Shown: positions 43,739 through 52,452 of the stretch, piece by piece
Layout: the number at the start of each line of letters is the position of its first letter
Position numbering within the stretch: position 1 is the first letter of the stretch
From: Clostridia bacterium
Lineage (GTDB): Bacteria; Bacillota; Clostridia; Christensenellales; Borkfalkiaceae
DNA length: 56,338 nucleotides
Direction: 5' to 3'
NCBI GenBank assembly: GCA_021199295.1
Contig: JAJQII010000049.1
Span: 1 to 56,338 of the forward strand
Notes under the pieces: generated by a model
The model's input: only the letters and a program-made list of their open reading frames with translations
Told to the model about the DNA's origin: nothing
The model's database searches: none
Position numbers and translations under genes: made by a program

Positions 43739-44797
43739 ATGACTAAATATTTCAGCGCCGACCTTGGCGGCATAACCCCGTACGTTGCGGGCGAGCAGCC
43801 GCAGGATAAAAGCTATATAAAACTTAACACCAACGAAAGCCCGTATCCGCCCGCTCACGGCGTAGAGGCGGCAGCGGCGCAACAGTCGGCTAAACTTAAC
43901 CTGTATTCCGATCCGACGTACCTGCCGCTTAAAAAGGCGATAGCGTCTGTCTACGGGCTCTCCCCCGAAAACGTGCTGTGCGGCAACGGCTCTGACGAGG
44001 TGCTGTTCTTTATCTTCCGCGCCTTCTGCTCTAAGGATAACGGCATGGCTTGCCCCGACGTGAGCTACGGCTTTTACCCCGTTTTGTGCAACCTTTTGAA
44101 TATCCCGTACACGGCGGTAGAACTTGCGCCCGATTTTACGGTAAACCCGCAGGATTATAAAGGTTTTACCAATATCTGCATAGCCAATCCCAACGCGCAG
44201 ACGGGTATTTACCTGCCCCTTGGCGGCGTGGAACAGATAATAAAGAATGTAAGCGGCGTTGCCGTTGTTGACGAGGCTTACATAGACTTCGGCGGGCAAA
44301 GCGCCGCAAGCCTTATAAATAAATATCCCAACCTTATCGTAGTGCAGACTATGTCTAAATCGCGTTCGCTCGCGGGCGGCAGGGTAGGTTTTGCCCTGGC
44401 AAACAGGCAGCTGATTAGCGACTTAGAGGCGGTAAGGTCATCCTTTAACCCCTACAATATAAACAGGATGAGCATGTTCGCCGCCGTGAGCAGTCTGGAA
44501 GACACCGAATATTTCCATTCGTGTATAGATAAAATTGTGCACGCGCGTGAATACACGGTTACCGAACTTAAAAAACTCGGCTTTGACGTGCTGCTCTCAA
44601 AGGCTAACTTCGTGCTTGCCAAAAGCGGCAAAATGGGCGGCGGGGAACTCTATTTAAAACTTAAAGAAAACGGCATACTCGTGCGCCATTTCGACAGCCC
44701 GAGAATAAAAGATTACATACGCGTTACGATAGGTTCGCGCATGCAGATGGCACAGTTAATTACAACTCTTAAAAAAATACTCAGCGGGGAGGCTTGA
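43739..44797 (+). CDS. hisC: Histidinol-phosphate aminotransferase
   Basis: 352 aa, PLP fold type I. NTNESPYPP near the N-terminus, CGNGSDEVL, VVDEAYIDF, and the PLP-lysine motif TMSKSRSLAGGRVGFA. The usual NPNNPTG reads NPNAQTG, a mild deviation. Converts imidazole acetol phosphate to histidinol phosphate. 17 bp after hisD, 1 bp before hisB. Confidence 0.95.
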   Translation: MTKYFSADLGGITPYVAGEQPQDKSYIKLNTNESPYPPAHGVEAAAAQQSAKLNLYSDPTYLPLKKAIASVYGLSPENVLCGNGSDEVLFFIFRAFCSKDNGMACPDVSYGFYPVLCNLLNIPYTAVELAPDFTVNPQDYKGFTNICIANPNAQTGIYLPLGGVEQIIKNVSGVAVVDEAYIDFGGQSAASLINKYPNLIVVQTMSKSRSLAGGRVGFALANRQLISDLEAVRSSFNPYNINRMSMFAAVSSLEDTEYFHSCIDKIVHAREYTVTELKKLGFDVLLSKANFVLAKSGKMGGGELYLKLKENGILVRHFDSPRIKDYIRVTIGSRMQMAQLITTLKKILSGEA

Positions 44798-44798
44798 A

Positions 44799-45380
44799 AT
44801 GAGGATTTCTACGACAGAAAGAAAGACCAATGAAACGGATATCAGCCTTACGGTAAACCTTGACGGCAAGGGCGTTTACGATATCAACACGGGGATAGGT
44901 TTTTTCGACCATATGCTTGAACAGTTTTCCCGTCACGGAGGTTTTGATATAACGCTTAAATGCAGTGGCGACCTTAGTGTGGACGGACATCATACCGTAG
45001 AAGATTGCGGTATAGCCCTGGGCACGGCATTTTGCAAGGCTTTGGGCGATAAACGCGGCATAGTGCGCTACGGATGGGCTGTGCTGCCTATGGATGAGGC
45101 GCTCATTCTGTGTGCAGCCGATTTAAGCGGAAGGGATTACCTTAACTTTGACGTAACATTTCCCGACGAATACAAGATAGGCGATATGGACGCCGAGCTT
45201 TTTAAAGAGTTCTTTCTCGCCTTTGTGCGGGCATGCCCTATGTCGCTGCACTTTAAAAAACTTTACGGCGAAAATAACCACCACGTGGCTGAAGGCGTGT
45301 TCAAGGCTTTTGCCAAAACTATGAAGGCGGCTGTAAGCATAGAGGGCGACAGCCTGCCCACAACCAAGGGTGTGTTATGA
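44799..45380 (+). CDS. hisB: Imidazoleglycerol-phosphate dehydratase
   Basis: 193 aa, the monofunctional form. Manganese-binding motifs FFDHMLEQFSRHG and DGHHTVEDCGIALG, and the repeated ENNHHVAEGVFKA near the C-terminus. Overlaps hisH by 4 bp. Confidence 0.96.
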   Translation: MRISTTERKTNETDISLTVNLDGKGVYDINTGIGFFDHMLEQFSRHGGFDITLKCSGDLSVDGHHTVEDCGIALGTAFCKALGDKRGIVRYGWAVLPMDEALILCAADLSGRDYLNFDVTFPDEYKIGDMDAELFKEFFLAFVRACPMSLHFKKLYGENNHHVAEGVFKAFAKTMKAAVSIEGDSLPTTKGVL

Positions 45381-45991
45381 TAGCCGTCATAGATTACGGC
45401 GTGGGCAACCTGTACTCGCTTTCGTCCTCGCTGAGTTTTCTGGGTATAGAAAATACCGTCACCGCCGATAAAAATAAAATAAACGACGCGTCGGCGGTTA
45501 TTTTGCCCGGGGTAGGCGCTTTTTCAGACGCATACGCAAAACTTCAGGCGGGCGGCCTTATACCCGTGCTGGAAAGCCAGGTAAAGGCGGGCAAGCCCCT
45601 CTTAGGTATATGCCTGGGCATGCAGATGCTCTTTTCAAAGTCGCTTGAATACGGCGAGCATAAGGGGCTGGGCTATATATCGGGCACAGTCGCCCCCATA
45701 TCACCCGATTTAAAACAGCAGGTAAAAGTACCGCATATGGGCTGGAATTCGCTATGCTTTAAAAAGCCTTCGTCCCTTTATAAGTATGTAAACGATGGTG
45801 AGTACGTCTACTTCGTTCATTCCTTTTACGCGAAAGAATGTGAAGAAAGCGTAATCGCCACGGCGGTTTACGGCGGTACTGAGCTTACTGCGTCGGTCGA
45901 AAGAGACAATGTTTTCGGCACGCAGTACCACCCCGAAAAGAGCGGCGCTACAGGTTTGAAAATTTTGCGTGCATTTTGTGAACTTAAGTAA
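45377..45991 (+). CDS. hisH: Imidazole glycerol phosphate synthase, glutaminase subunit
   Basis: 204 aa class I glutamine amidotransferase. Catalytic Cys in GICLGMQML, and His and Glu in QYHPEKSG. Feeds ammonia to HisF. Confidence 0.96.
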   Translation: MIAVIDYGVGNLYSLSSSLSFLGIENTVTADKNKINDASAVILPGVGAFSDAYAKLQAGGLIPVLESQVKAGKPLLGICLGMQMLFSKSLEYGEHKGLGYISGTVAPISPDLKQQVKVPHMGWNSLCFKKPSSLYKYVNDGEYVYFVHSFYAKECEESVIATAVYGGTELTASVERDNVFGTQYHPEKSGATGLKILRAFCELK

Positions 45992-46030
45992 GAACGTGTT
46001 TTACTTCATTGAACAGGAGTTATAAATTAA

Positions 46031-46759
46031 ATGGAAATATATCCCGCAATAGATATACGCGGCGGTAAGGTTGTCCGCCTGACTAACGGCGATTACGGCA
46101 GGGAAGAAGTCTATTCTTCCAGCCCCGAAAGCATTGCCGAGGAGTTTGCCGCATGCGGCGCTAAAAACCTGCATATAGTAGACCTTGACGGCGCAAGGGA
46201 AGGGACTCTGGCTAATGCCGACGTTATCAAAAGGATTGCAAAGACAAGCGGGCTCTTTATAGAGGTAGGCGGCGGCATACGCAGCCTTACCCGTATGGAA
46301 GAATACATAAACGCCGGTGCTGGCAGGGTAATACTCGGCTCGGCGGCTGTGGATAACTTTACGCTCGTAACCGACGCCGTAAAGTTTTTCGGCGGTAAAG
46401 CGGCGGTAGGCGTGGACGCCTGCGGCGGCAAAGTCGCCATACACGGCTGGCGTACCGTAACCGATACCGACGCTTTTGCCTTTTGCCGCAGATTGAAAGA
46501 GAGCGGCGTGCGCACGGTTATTTTTACCGATATATCCACCGACGGGGCGCTTAATGGCACTAATATGCGGGCGTTTGAAGAACTTAAAAAAATCGGCGGC
46601 ATAAATATCATTGCATCGGGCGGAATAACCTATTACGAAGAACTGGAAGAACTCCGCAAACTGGGCGTGTACGGCGCGGTACTCGGCAAGGCGCTCTACA
46701 CGGGCAAACTCGATTTAAAGCGCGTGATACGCGAAAACGGTGAAAGCTATGCTTGCTAA
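46031..46759 (+). CDS. hisA: ProFAR isomerase
   Basis: 242 aa TIM barrel. Asp in YPAIDIRGGKVVRL, phosphate-binding VGGGIRS and ASGGITYYEE, and the second catalytic Asp in FTDISTDGAL. Overlaps hisF by 11 bp. Confidence 0.96.
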   Translation: MEIYPAIDIRGGKVVRLTNGDYGREEVYSSSPESIAEEFAACGAKNLHIVDLDGAREGTLANADVIKRIAKTSGLFIEVGGGIRSLTRMEEYINAGAGRVILGSAAVDNFTLVTDAVKFFGGKAAVGVDACGGKVAIHGWRTVTDTDAFAFCRRLKESGVRTVIFTDISTDGALNGTNMRAFEELKKIGGINIIASGGITYYEELEELRKLGVYGAVLGKALYTGKLDLKRVIRENGESYAC

Positions 46760-47510
46760 GCGCATAATACCCTGCCTTGACATACGCGACGGCATGGTGG
46801 TAAAGGGTACTAATTTCGGCGGCATACGCGAGGTAAGCCCGCCCGTAGAGCTTGCAAGTTTTTACAACCTGTCGGGCGCAGACGAACTGGTGTTTTACGA
46901 TATAACGGCGTCCAGCGAAGGGCGCAAGCTGTTTACCGAAACGCTTAAAAAGGTTGCCGCCTGTATATTTATCCCGCTCACGGTGGGCGGGGGCATAACC
47001 ACGGTAGAAGATTTCGGCAGGGTGCTTAAATGCGGGGCGGACAAGGTGAGCGTAAATTCGGGCGCGATAGCCGATCCGCAGCTTATAGGCAGGGCTGCAA
47101 AACGCTACGGCAACCAGTGCGTCGTGCTGTCTATGGACGTAAAAAGGGTAGACGGAAAGTTCACCGTCTTTTCCCACGGAGGGCGCGTTAATACGGGCAT
47201 ATGTGCCGAGGAATGGGCTTACCGCGGGCAGGAAGAAGGCGCTGGCGAGCTCGTTTTAAACAGTATAGACACCGACGGCGTTAAGGGCGGTTTCGACTGC
47301 GAAATGTTAAACGAGGTGTGCAAAAGGCTTACCATACCCGTGGTTGCCTCGGGCGGCGCAGGCTGCAAAGAGGATTTTTTAACGCTCTTTAAAGAAGTGC
47401 CCAAAGCCGACGCGGGGCTTGCCGCCTCAGTGTTCCATTATAAAGAAATTGACATCGAAAAATTAAAACTTTACTTAAAGGCAAACGGCGTGCCTATGCG
47501 CACTGCTTAA
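46749..47510 (+). CDS. hisF: Imidazole glycerol phosphate synthase, cyclase subunit
   Basis: 253 aa from ATG 46749 ([15 protein letters not shown]), the normal HisF start and length; GTG 46740 would add three residues. TIM barrel with [23 protein letters not shown] and VASGGAG. Confidence 0.96.
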   Translation: MLAKRIIPCLDIRDGMVVKGTNFGGIREVSPPVELASFYNLSGADELVFYDITASSEGRKLFTETLKKVAACIFIPLTVGGGITTVEDFGRVLKCGADKVSVNSGAIADPQLIGRAAKRYGNQCVVLSMDVKRVDGKFTVFSHGGRVNTGICAEEWAYRGQEEGAGELVLNSIDTDGVKGGFDCEMLNEVCKRLTIPVVASGGAGCKEDFLTLFKEVPKADAGLAASVFHYKEIDIEKLKLYLKANGVPMRTA

Positions 47511-47532
47511 AAAAGGCGAAAGGAGTTTTTTT

Positions 47533-48225
47533 ATGATAAATATAGATAAATTAAAATTTGACGTAAACGGGCTTATCCCCGCCGTCGTGCAGGACGCGTA
47601 TACAAAAAAGGTGCTTACCGTGGCTTATATGAATAGGGAGAGCCTGGAAATAAGCATAAAAAGGCGGCTTACCTGCTTTTATTCCAGAACGAGGAAGACT
47701 CTCTGGCTTAAAGGCGAAACGTCGGGTAATTTCCAGCATATAGTCTCTATTACGGCGGACTGCGACCTTGATTCGCTTACAATACTTGTGGTAAAGGACG
47801 GGCCTGCCTGCCACCTTGGCACGGACAGCTGCTTTACCAACAGCGTGTATATCAACCCCGCTTACGAAGACGAGGACTTTTCTTTTGACGAAGACCAGAA
47901 GGCGGATGACGGGAAGTTTTCCACCGAAAAACTCTACGGGCTGCTTGAAGGCAGAAAGGAAGAAAAGAAGGAGGGCTCTTACACGAGCTACCTGTTTGAA
48001 AAGGGCAAGGACAAGATACTTAAAAAGGTGGGCGAGGAGTGTACCGAGGTTATAATTGCCGCGAAAGGTGGCGATAAAAAAGAGACGGTTTTCGAGATTG
48101 CCGACCTTGCCTACCACCTTATGGTGCTTATGGTAAACGACGGGATAACGCTTAAAGACGTGAAAGACGAGCTCGCCTCGCGCCACGTCGTGGATAAAAA
48201 GGTTAAGCAGGAGCGTATGCAATAA
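47533..48225 (+). CDS. hisI: Bifunctional phosphoribosyl-AMP cyclohydrolase/phosphoribosyl-ATP pyrophosphatase
   Basis: 230 aa HisIE fusion. Residues 1-105 are HisI ([20 protein letters not shown], then DCDLDSL and the Cys motif near [11 protein letters not shown]). An acidic linker leads to HisE (about 135-230; [30 protein letters not shown]). The last 238 bp form the start of the 621-bp tandem repeat. It stops 1 base before the ATG of the chimeric copy. Confidence 0.95.
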   Translation: MINIDKLKFDVNGLIPAVVQDAYTKKVLTVAYMNRESLEISIKRRLTCFYSRTRKTLWLKGETSGNFQHIVSITADCDLDSLTILVVKDGPACHLGTDSCFTNSVYINPAYEDEDFSFDEDQKADDGKFSTEKLYGLLEGRKEEKKEGSYTSYLFEKGKDKILKKVGEECTEVIIAAKGGDKKETVFEIADLAYHLMVLMVNDGITLKDVKDELASRHVVDKKVKQERMQ

Positions 48226-49229
48226 ATGCCTTTGATAAAATCAAACGTCCATACCCACACAGATTTCTGCGACGGTAGCAACAGTATGCAGGACATGGCG
48301 GAATATGCCGTAAATATCGGGCTGGAAACTCTGGGTTTTTCCTTCCATTCGTTTACAGAATTCGACAAGTCCTACTGCATACGCGATTACTACGGGTATA
48401 TAAAGGAATATTACCGCGTAAAAAATCTCTTTAAGGACAGGCTTACCGTTTTAAACGGCGTAGAGTTGGACTTGTACGGCGAGAGACCCTCCGTCTGCGA
48501 TTTTGTAATTGGTTCGGCGCATTATATTAAAAAGGGTACAAGGCATATGGCGGTTGACTGCTCTGAAGATCTCTTCCGCGATATAGCGGCAAGGGGGTAT
48601 TCGGGCGACTACCTGTTTGAAAAGGGCAAGGACAAGATACTTAAAAAGGTGGGCGAGGAGTGTACCGAGGTTATAATTGCCGCGAAAGGTGGCGATAAAA
48701 AAGAGACGGTTTTCGAGATTGCCGACCTTGCCTACCACCTTATGGTGCTTATGGTAAACGACGGGATAACGCTTAAAGACGTGAAAGACGAGCTCGCCTC
48801 GCGCCACGTCGTGGATAAAAAGGTTAAGCAGGAGCGTATGCAATAAATGCCTTTGATAAAATCAAACGTCCATACCCACACAGATTTCTGCGACGGTAGC
48901 AACAGTATGCAGGACATGGCGGAATATGCCGTAAATATCGGGCTGGAAACTCTGGGTTTTTCCTTCCATTCGTTTACAGAATTCGACAAGTCCTACTGCA
49001 TACGCGATTACTACGGGTATATAAAGGAATATTACCGCGTAAAAAATCTCTTTAAGGACAGGCTTACCGTTTTAAACGGCGTAGAGTTGGACTTGTACGG
49101 CGAGAGACCCTCCGTCTGCGATTTTGTAATTGGTTCGGCGCATTATATTAAAAAGGGTACAAGGCATATGGCGGTTGACTGCTCTGAAGATCTCTTCCGC
49201 GATATAGCGGCAAGGGGGTATTCGGGCGA
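47988..49229 (+). repeat. Exact 621-bp tandem duplication in the his operon
   Basis: Unit 1 is 47988-48608 and unit 2 is 48609-49229; I see no base difference between them. Each unit holds the end of hisE and the first 128 codons of hisK. The breakpoints share only a CT dinucleotide, indicating microhomology-mediated duplication. 621 is a multiple of three, so the joint reads through in frame. Confidence 0.93.
48226..48846 (+). pseudogene. Chimeric ORF: HisK N-terminus fused to HisE C-terminus
   Basis: 206 aa created by the tandem duplication. Residues 1-128 equal the start of histidinol phosphatase ([23 protein letters not shown]), and residues 129-206 equal the last 78 residues of HisIE. 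The phosphatase part lacks the distal metal motif (SSDAH), so it is probably inactive; the HisE part lacks the first HisE helix. It is open and has the hisK start context, so it may be translated. Intact hisIE and hisK flank it. Confidence 0.85.
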
Positions 49230-49650
49230 CTTTATGGCTATGGCAAAAGATTACTACAGCCAGTACGCTATGCTGCCCTCTGTGGTAAACCCCGATATCT
49301 ACGGGCATTTCGATTTGATAACAAAGTACAACTCAGGCGGTAAGTATTTTGACGAAAACAGCGCACAATATTTAAGTTACGCTACGTCGGCTATAGACGC
49401 CCTGCCCGACAGGGCTGTGGTAGAGGTAAACCTCGGCAGGCTGTTTAAGGGCACGGGGGATATTTACCCGTCTGAAAAGCTCATCTGTATGATGAGGGAA
49501 AAAGGCTGCCGTTTTATGCTCTCGTCCGACGCACATTGCAGGCAGGCTTTGGGATATAAGTTTGACGAAACGCTTACCCGCCTTAAAAAGCTGGGGATAA
49601 AATCTGTCGCGGCGTACGTCGGGGCAACCCTTGCCGAAATAGAAATATAG
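48847..49650 (+). CDS. hisK: Histidinol-phosphatase, PHP family
   Basis: 267 aa. PHP metal motifs [39 protein letters not shown] and SSDAHCRQ are all present. Removes phosphate from histidinol phosphate, the step HisB-N performs in enterics. Its 5' 383 bases are the second copy of the tandem repeat. Last gene of the his operon; all ten pathway reactions are covered by 40743-49650. Confidence 0.93.
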   Translation: MPLIKSNVHTHTDFCDGSNSMQDMAEYAVNIGLETLGFSFHSFTEFDKSYCIRDYYGYIKEYYRVKNLFKDRLTVLNGVELDLYGERPSVCDFVIGSAHYIKKGTRHMAVDCSEDLFRDIAARGYSGDFMAMAKDYYSQYAMLPSVVNPDIYGHFDLITKYNSGGKYFDENSAQYLSYATSAIDALPDRAVVEVNLGRLFKGTGDIYPSEKLICMMREKGCRFMLSSDAHCRQALGYKFDETLTRLKKLGIKSVAAYVGATLAEIEI

Positions 49651-49655
49651 TTTTT

Positions 49656-49692
49656 AACGCCCGTTGCCGTATGCTTCGGGCGTGAATTTTTA
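49656..49692 (+). terminator. his operon terminator
   Basis: ACGCCCG (657-663) pairs with CGGGCGT (677-683), followed by GAATTTTTA. Confidence 0.8.
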
Positions 49693-49705
49693 CCGTAAAA
49701 GAGAT

Positions 49706-49780
49706 TTTACAGAAATTTTACAATTTATTTATTTTTTTCATTTATTTAGTATCCACTTTTATAATAAGTTGTGCTATAAT
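49706..49780 (+). promoter_or_regulatory. pfk promoter with PhoP-box-like repeats
   Basis: TTTACA at 706-711 and 717-722 are exact repeats 11 bp apart. An extended -10, TGCTATAAT, lies at 772-780 with no good -35, the type of promoter that often needs an activator. Confidence 0.5.
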
Positions 49781-49813
49781 ATAAATGATTGTTAATTCTT
49801 AACGGGGATATCA

Positions 49814-50884
49814 ATGAGATTAGGAATTTTGACGAGCGGGGGCGACTGCCCCGGGCTTAACGCGGTTATCCGCGGGTTTTGCAAATACGCTTTCAACAAT
49901 ATAGACGGCGTAGAAATTTACGGCATAGAAGAAGGCTACCTGGGGCTTATCGAAAAGCGCTACAGGCAGATTTTTCCTGCCGACGTGGAGAATATTTTAG
50001 ATTTGGGCGGCACTATACTCGGCAGTACCCGTACGCCCTACAAAATGATGACGCTCAGCGAGAACGGCGAACGTACATGGCTTCAGTCTATGGTTGAAAA
50101 CTATAAAAAGTTAAAACTTGACGGGCTTATCGCACTGGGCGGGGCAGGCACGCACAAGACGGCTTCCCTGCTTTCGGTAGAAGGCTGCAATGTGATAGGG
50201 CTGCCTAAAACCATAGATAACGACATTTACGGCACAGACGTAACGTTTGGCTTTAACACTGCAGTGCAGACAGCGGCAGACGCCATAAAGCGCATACGTA
50301 CCACCGCCGACAGCCACAGCCGCGTGTTTTTTGTAGAGGTTATGGGCAACAAGGTGGGCTGGCTTACCCTTTACGCCGGCATTGCCTCGGGCGCGGATGG
50401 TATTTTTATACCTGAAATAAGCTACGACGAGGCGAGGCTTGCCGATTACCTTAAAAAACGTAAACAGAGCGGCTGCCGTTCCACCATAATTGCCGTAGCC
50501 GAAGGCGCTATAAGCACGCGCGAAGCGGCAATGGGCAAAAAGGAGCGCAAAGATTACCTTGCCTCTATGGGTAACGCCTCCGCCGCCCAGCGATGCGCTA
50601 CGGTGGCGGAATACAACACGGGTATACCCTGCCACGCAACTGTTTTGGGGCATGTGCAAAGGGGCGGCGAACCTTGCGCGTACGACAAAGTGCTTTGCAC
50701 AAAGATAGGCGCTTACGGCGCTCAGCTTGCCCAAAGCGGCAAGTACGGCGTTACGGTGGCGGTAAGGGGGCTTAAGCTTAGCTACAACAGCCTTACCGAA
50801 ATTGCAGGCAAAACAAAGTATATACCTGCCGACAGCCAGATAGTTTCGCTTGCAAAGAGCATGGGAATATTCTTCGGCGATTGA
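49814..50884 (+). CDS. pfkA: 6-phosphofructokinase
   Basis: 356 aa. TSGGDCPGLNAVIRG at the N-terminus, catalytic TIDND, and MGNKVGWLTLYAGIASGAD. At the two positions that track phosphoryl donor, it has Gly (GGAGT, equivalent to Gly104 of E. coli) and Lys (LPKTIDND, equivalent to residue 124). Lys there is usual in PPi enzymes but is also seen in clostridial ATP-type enzymes. The Asp of the common GGDGS motif is Ala. Donor (ATP or PPi) is therefore uncertain. Monocistronic. Confidence 0.93.
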   Translation: MRLGILTSGGDCPGLNAVIRGFCKYAFNNIDGVEIYGIEEGYLGLIEKRYRQIFPADVENILDLGGTILGSTRTPYKMMTLSENGERTWLQSMVENYKKLKLDGLIALGGAGTHKTASLLSVEGCNVIGLPKTIDNDIYGTDVTFGFNTAVQTAADAIKRIRTTADSHSRVFFVEVMGNKVGWLTLYAGIASGADGIFIPEISYDEARLADYLKKRKQSGCRSTIIAVAEGAISTREAAMGKKERKDYLASMGNASAAQRCATVAEYNTGIPCHATVLGHVQRGGEPCAYDKVLCTKIGAYGAQLAQSGKYGVTVAVRGLKLSYNSLTEIAGKTKYIPADSQIVSLAKSMGIFFGD

Positions 50885-50924
50885 GTTTAAGCGGTTGTTT
50901 TGCGGGCGTTTGTAAGTAATGTTT

Positions 50925-51267
50925 TGTCATTGCGAGGAGGGCGCAGCCCGACGTGGCAATCTAAGCAAAGTGGTATTCAATTAGCATTAAGATTAACAGG
51001 AGAGCGGCAGTTACCTAATCGTCATCCTGAGGAGTGCCGAAGGCACGACGTGAGGATATCTGCGCCACATTATCTGAAACCTTTTATAATAGGGTGCGCG
51101 GAGTGTCGCTAACGCTCGCACGCTAAGAGCGAAGCGGCTCGCGGAAAGCCAAGTAAAAACGCTTATTAAAATAAACGTATTATTTTTAAACAACCAATAT
51201 GCCGTCCCGCCTGCTGTTCGCGAGTCCTCGCGGGATTGCCACGGGGTAGAGCCCCCTCGCAATGACA
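50925..51267 (-). repeat. Interspersed repeat, copy B (343 bp, inverted termini)
   Basis: Bounded by perfect 13-bp inverted ends TGTCATTGCGAGG and CCTCGCAATGACA; the similarity continues imperfectly for about 35 bp (GTGGCAATC in both). It includes an ATCCTGAGGAGTGCCGAAGG-type module of the kind common in dispersed bacterial repeats. Same element as 1-232 in opposite orientation. No transposase frame and no clear target duplication. It fills most of the 478-bp gap between pfk and ppx. Confidence 0.8.
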
Positions 51268-51307
51268 GTTAGTAGCGTGCCGTTTTGGTTTGTCTTTGAG
51301 AATCGTA

Positions 51308-51343
51308 ACAAATCTTTTTGGACAGCAAGCCAAAAAGATTTGT
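51308..51343 (+). promoter_or_regulatory. 14-bp hairpin in the ppx leader
   Basis: ACAAATCTTTTTGG (308-321) pairs perfectly with CCAAAAAGATTTGT (330-343), loop ACAGCAAG. It ends 7 bp before the ribosome site AAGGAG (350-355) of ppx and has no T-run, so it is more likely a leader regulatory or stability element than a terminator. Confidence 0.6.
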
Positions 51344-51362
51344 ACGAGACAAGGAGTTTTTT

Positions 51363-52394
51363 ATGATAGCAGTAGTTGATATCAGTTCTACAAGTATGTC
51401 TATGTCGGTATGCGAAGACGAAAGTTTTAAACCCATTTACAAATTCAGGGAAGGGCTTTCGGCAATAAGCTATATCGAAGGCGGCAAAGTTACCGAACAC
51501 GGCATAGACAAAATAGCCGACAGAATAGCCATATTCCAGGACCAATGCGTAAAACTCGGCGTTGATAAGCTGTATGTGCTTTCTACGGCGGCAATGCGTT
51601 TTATAAACAATGCCGACGAGGTTTTCAGCATTGTACGCGAACGCACGGGCGCGAATATTATCCAGCTCGACGGCGAGACAGAGGCGTATTGCGACTGTGC
51701 CGCCAACCAGTCGTTCAAGGATATGCCCACTCCAATCGTTATAGATATAGGCGGAGCGAGCATAGAATTTTGCGACCTTACCAAAGACGGAAAGAATGGC
51801 ATACATTGCCTTGACTTTGGGGCGCTTACGTTAAAGACTAAGTTTGTAAAGAGCGTTTATCCCAACAAAGACGAGTGTACCAAAATAAAGAAGTATCTTA
51901 AAAAGGCGTTTGCCAAGATAAATATACCCAAAAAGGCAGATAAAGGCAGTTACACTGCCGTGCTGGTAGGCGCTACAAACAAGTCCATCTACGAAATTTA
52001 CCGCGACTATTACGACATTCCCGAAAGTGAAGAAATGGTAATAGATTGCGATAAATTGAATAAGCTGGCAAAAAAACTTATCGAAGCGCCTGACCGTTCG
52101 CACCTTCTTATTAAGAACGCTCCCGAAAAGATATATTTTATTGTCGTGGCGATTATAACGCTTGTGCAGATTTTAAAACGTCTGCCCTACGAAAAGGTAG
52201 TCGTAAGCGACGGCGGCGTAAAGGAAGGTTTCCTTGCCCTTGTGCATAGCGGCGATATACAGGCAGAACTTTCGCCCCTTTCGCCCGAAAACAAAGTAAA
52301 AGAGATAAACTCTGTAGAGGAGCTTACCGAACATATTAAAAAACAGCAAAAAGCGGCAAAACACGGTAAAGGCAAACAGCATAAAAACTCTTAA
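51363..52394 (+). CDS. ppx: Ppx/GppA-family phosphatase
   Basis: 343 aa from ATG 51363 (MIAVVDISSTSMSMSV), behind AAGGAG; a longer frame would run through the leader hairpin. Actin-like ATPase fold: phosphate-1 DISSTS, VLSTAAMRFINN, and phosphate-2 IDIGGASIEF. The C-terminal HD domain of long Ppx proteins is missing. Family members hydrolyse polyphosphate or pppGpp; which one cannot be read. It precedes ppk by 58 bp, so the pair probably controls polyphosphate turnover. Lys-rich C-terminus. Confidence 0.85.
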   Translation: MIAVVDISSTSMSMSVCEDESFKPIYKFREGLSAISYIEGGKVTEHGIDKIADRIAIFQDQCVKLGVDKLYVLSTAAMRFINNADEVFSIVRERTGANIIQLDGETEAYCDCAANQSFKDMPTPIVIDIGGASIEFCDLTKDGKNGIHCLDFGALTLKTKFVKSVYPNKDECTKIKKYLKKAFAKINIPKKADKGSYTAVLVGATNKSIYEIYRDYYDIPESEEMVIDCDKLNKLAKKLIEAPDRSHLLIKNAPEKIYFIVVAIITLVQILKRLPYEKVVVSDGGVKEGFLALVHSGDIQAELSPLSPENKVKEINSVEELTEHIKKQQKAAKHGKGKQHKNS

Positions 52395-52452
52395 AAGTAG
52401 CTTTAAACGCGATAGTTAAGGCATATTACGGGGTTAATTAACAGGTTATCTT

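Noticed and set aside
47551..48222. Minus-strand frame of 223 codons under hisIE
   Set aside because: Antisense shadow; the plus strand encodes unmistakable HisIE.
47988..49229. CRISPR or satellite array
   Set aside because: Only two long units, no spacers, and each unit is ordinary coding sequence, so it is a simple tandem duplication.
50925..51267. Insertion sequence
   Set aside because: No transposase frame and no target duplication, so it was called a non-autonomous repeat.
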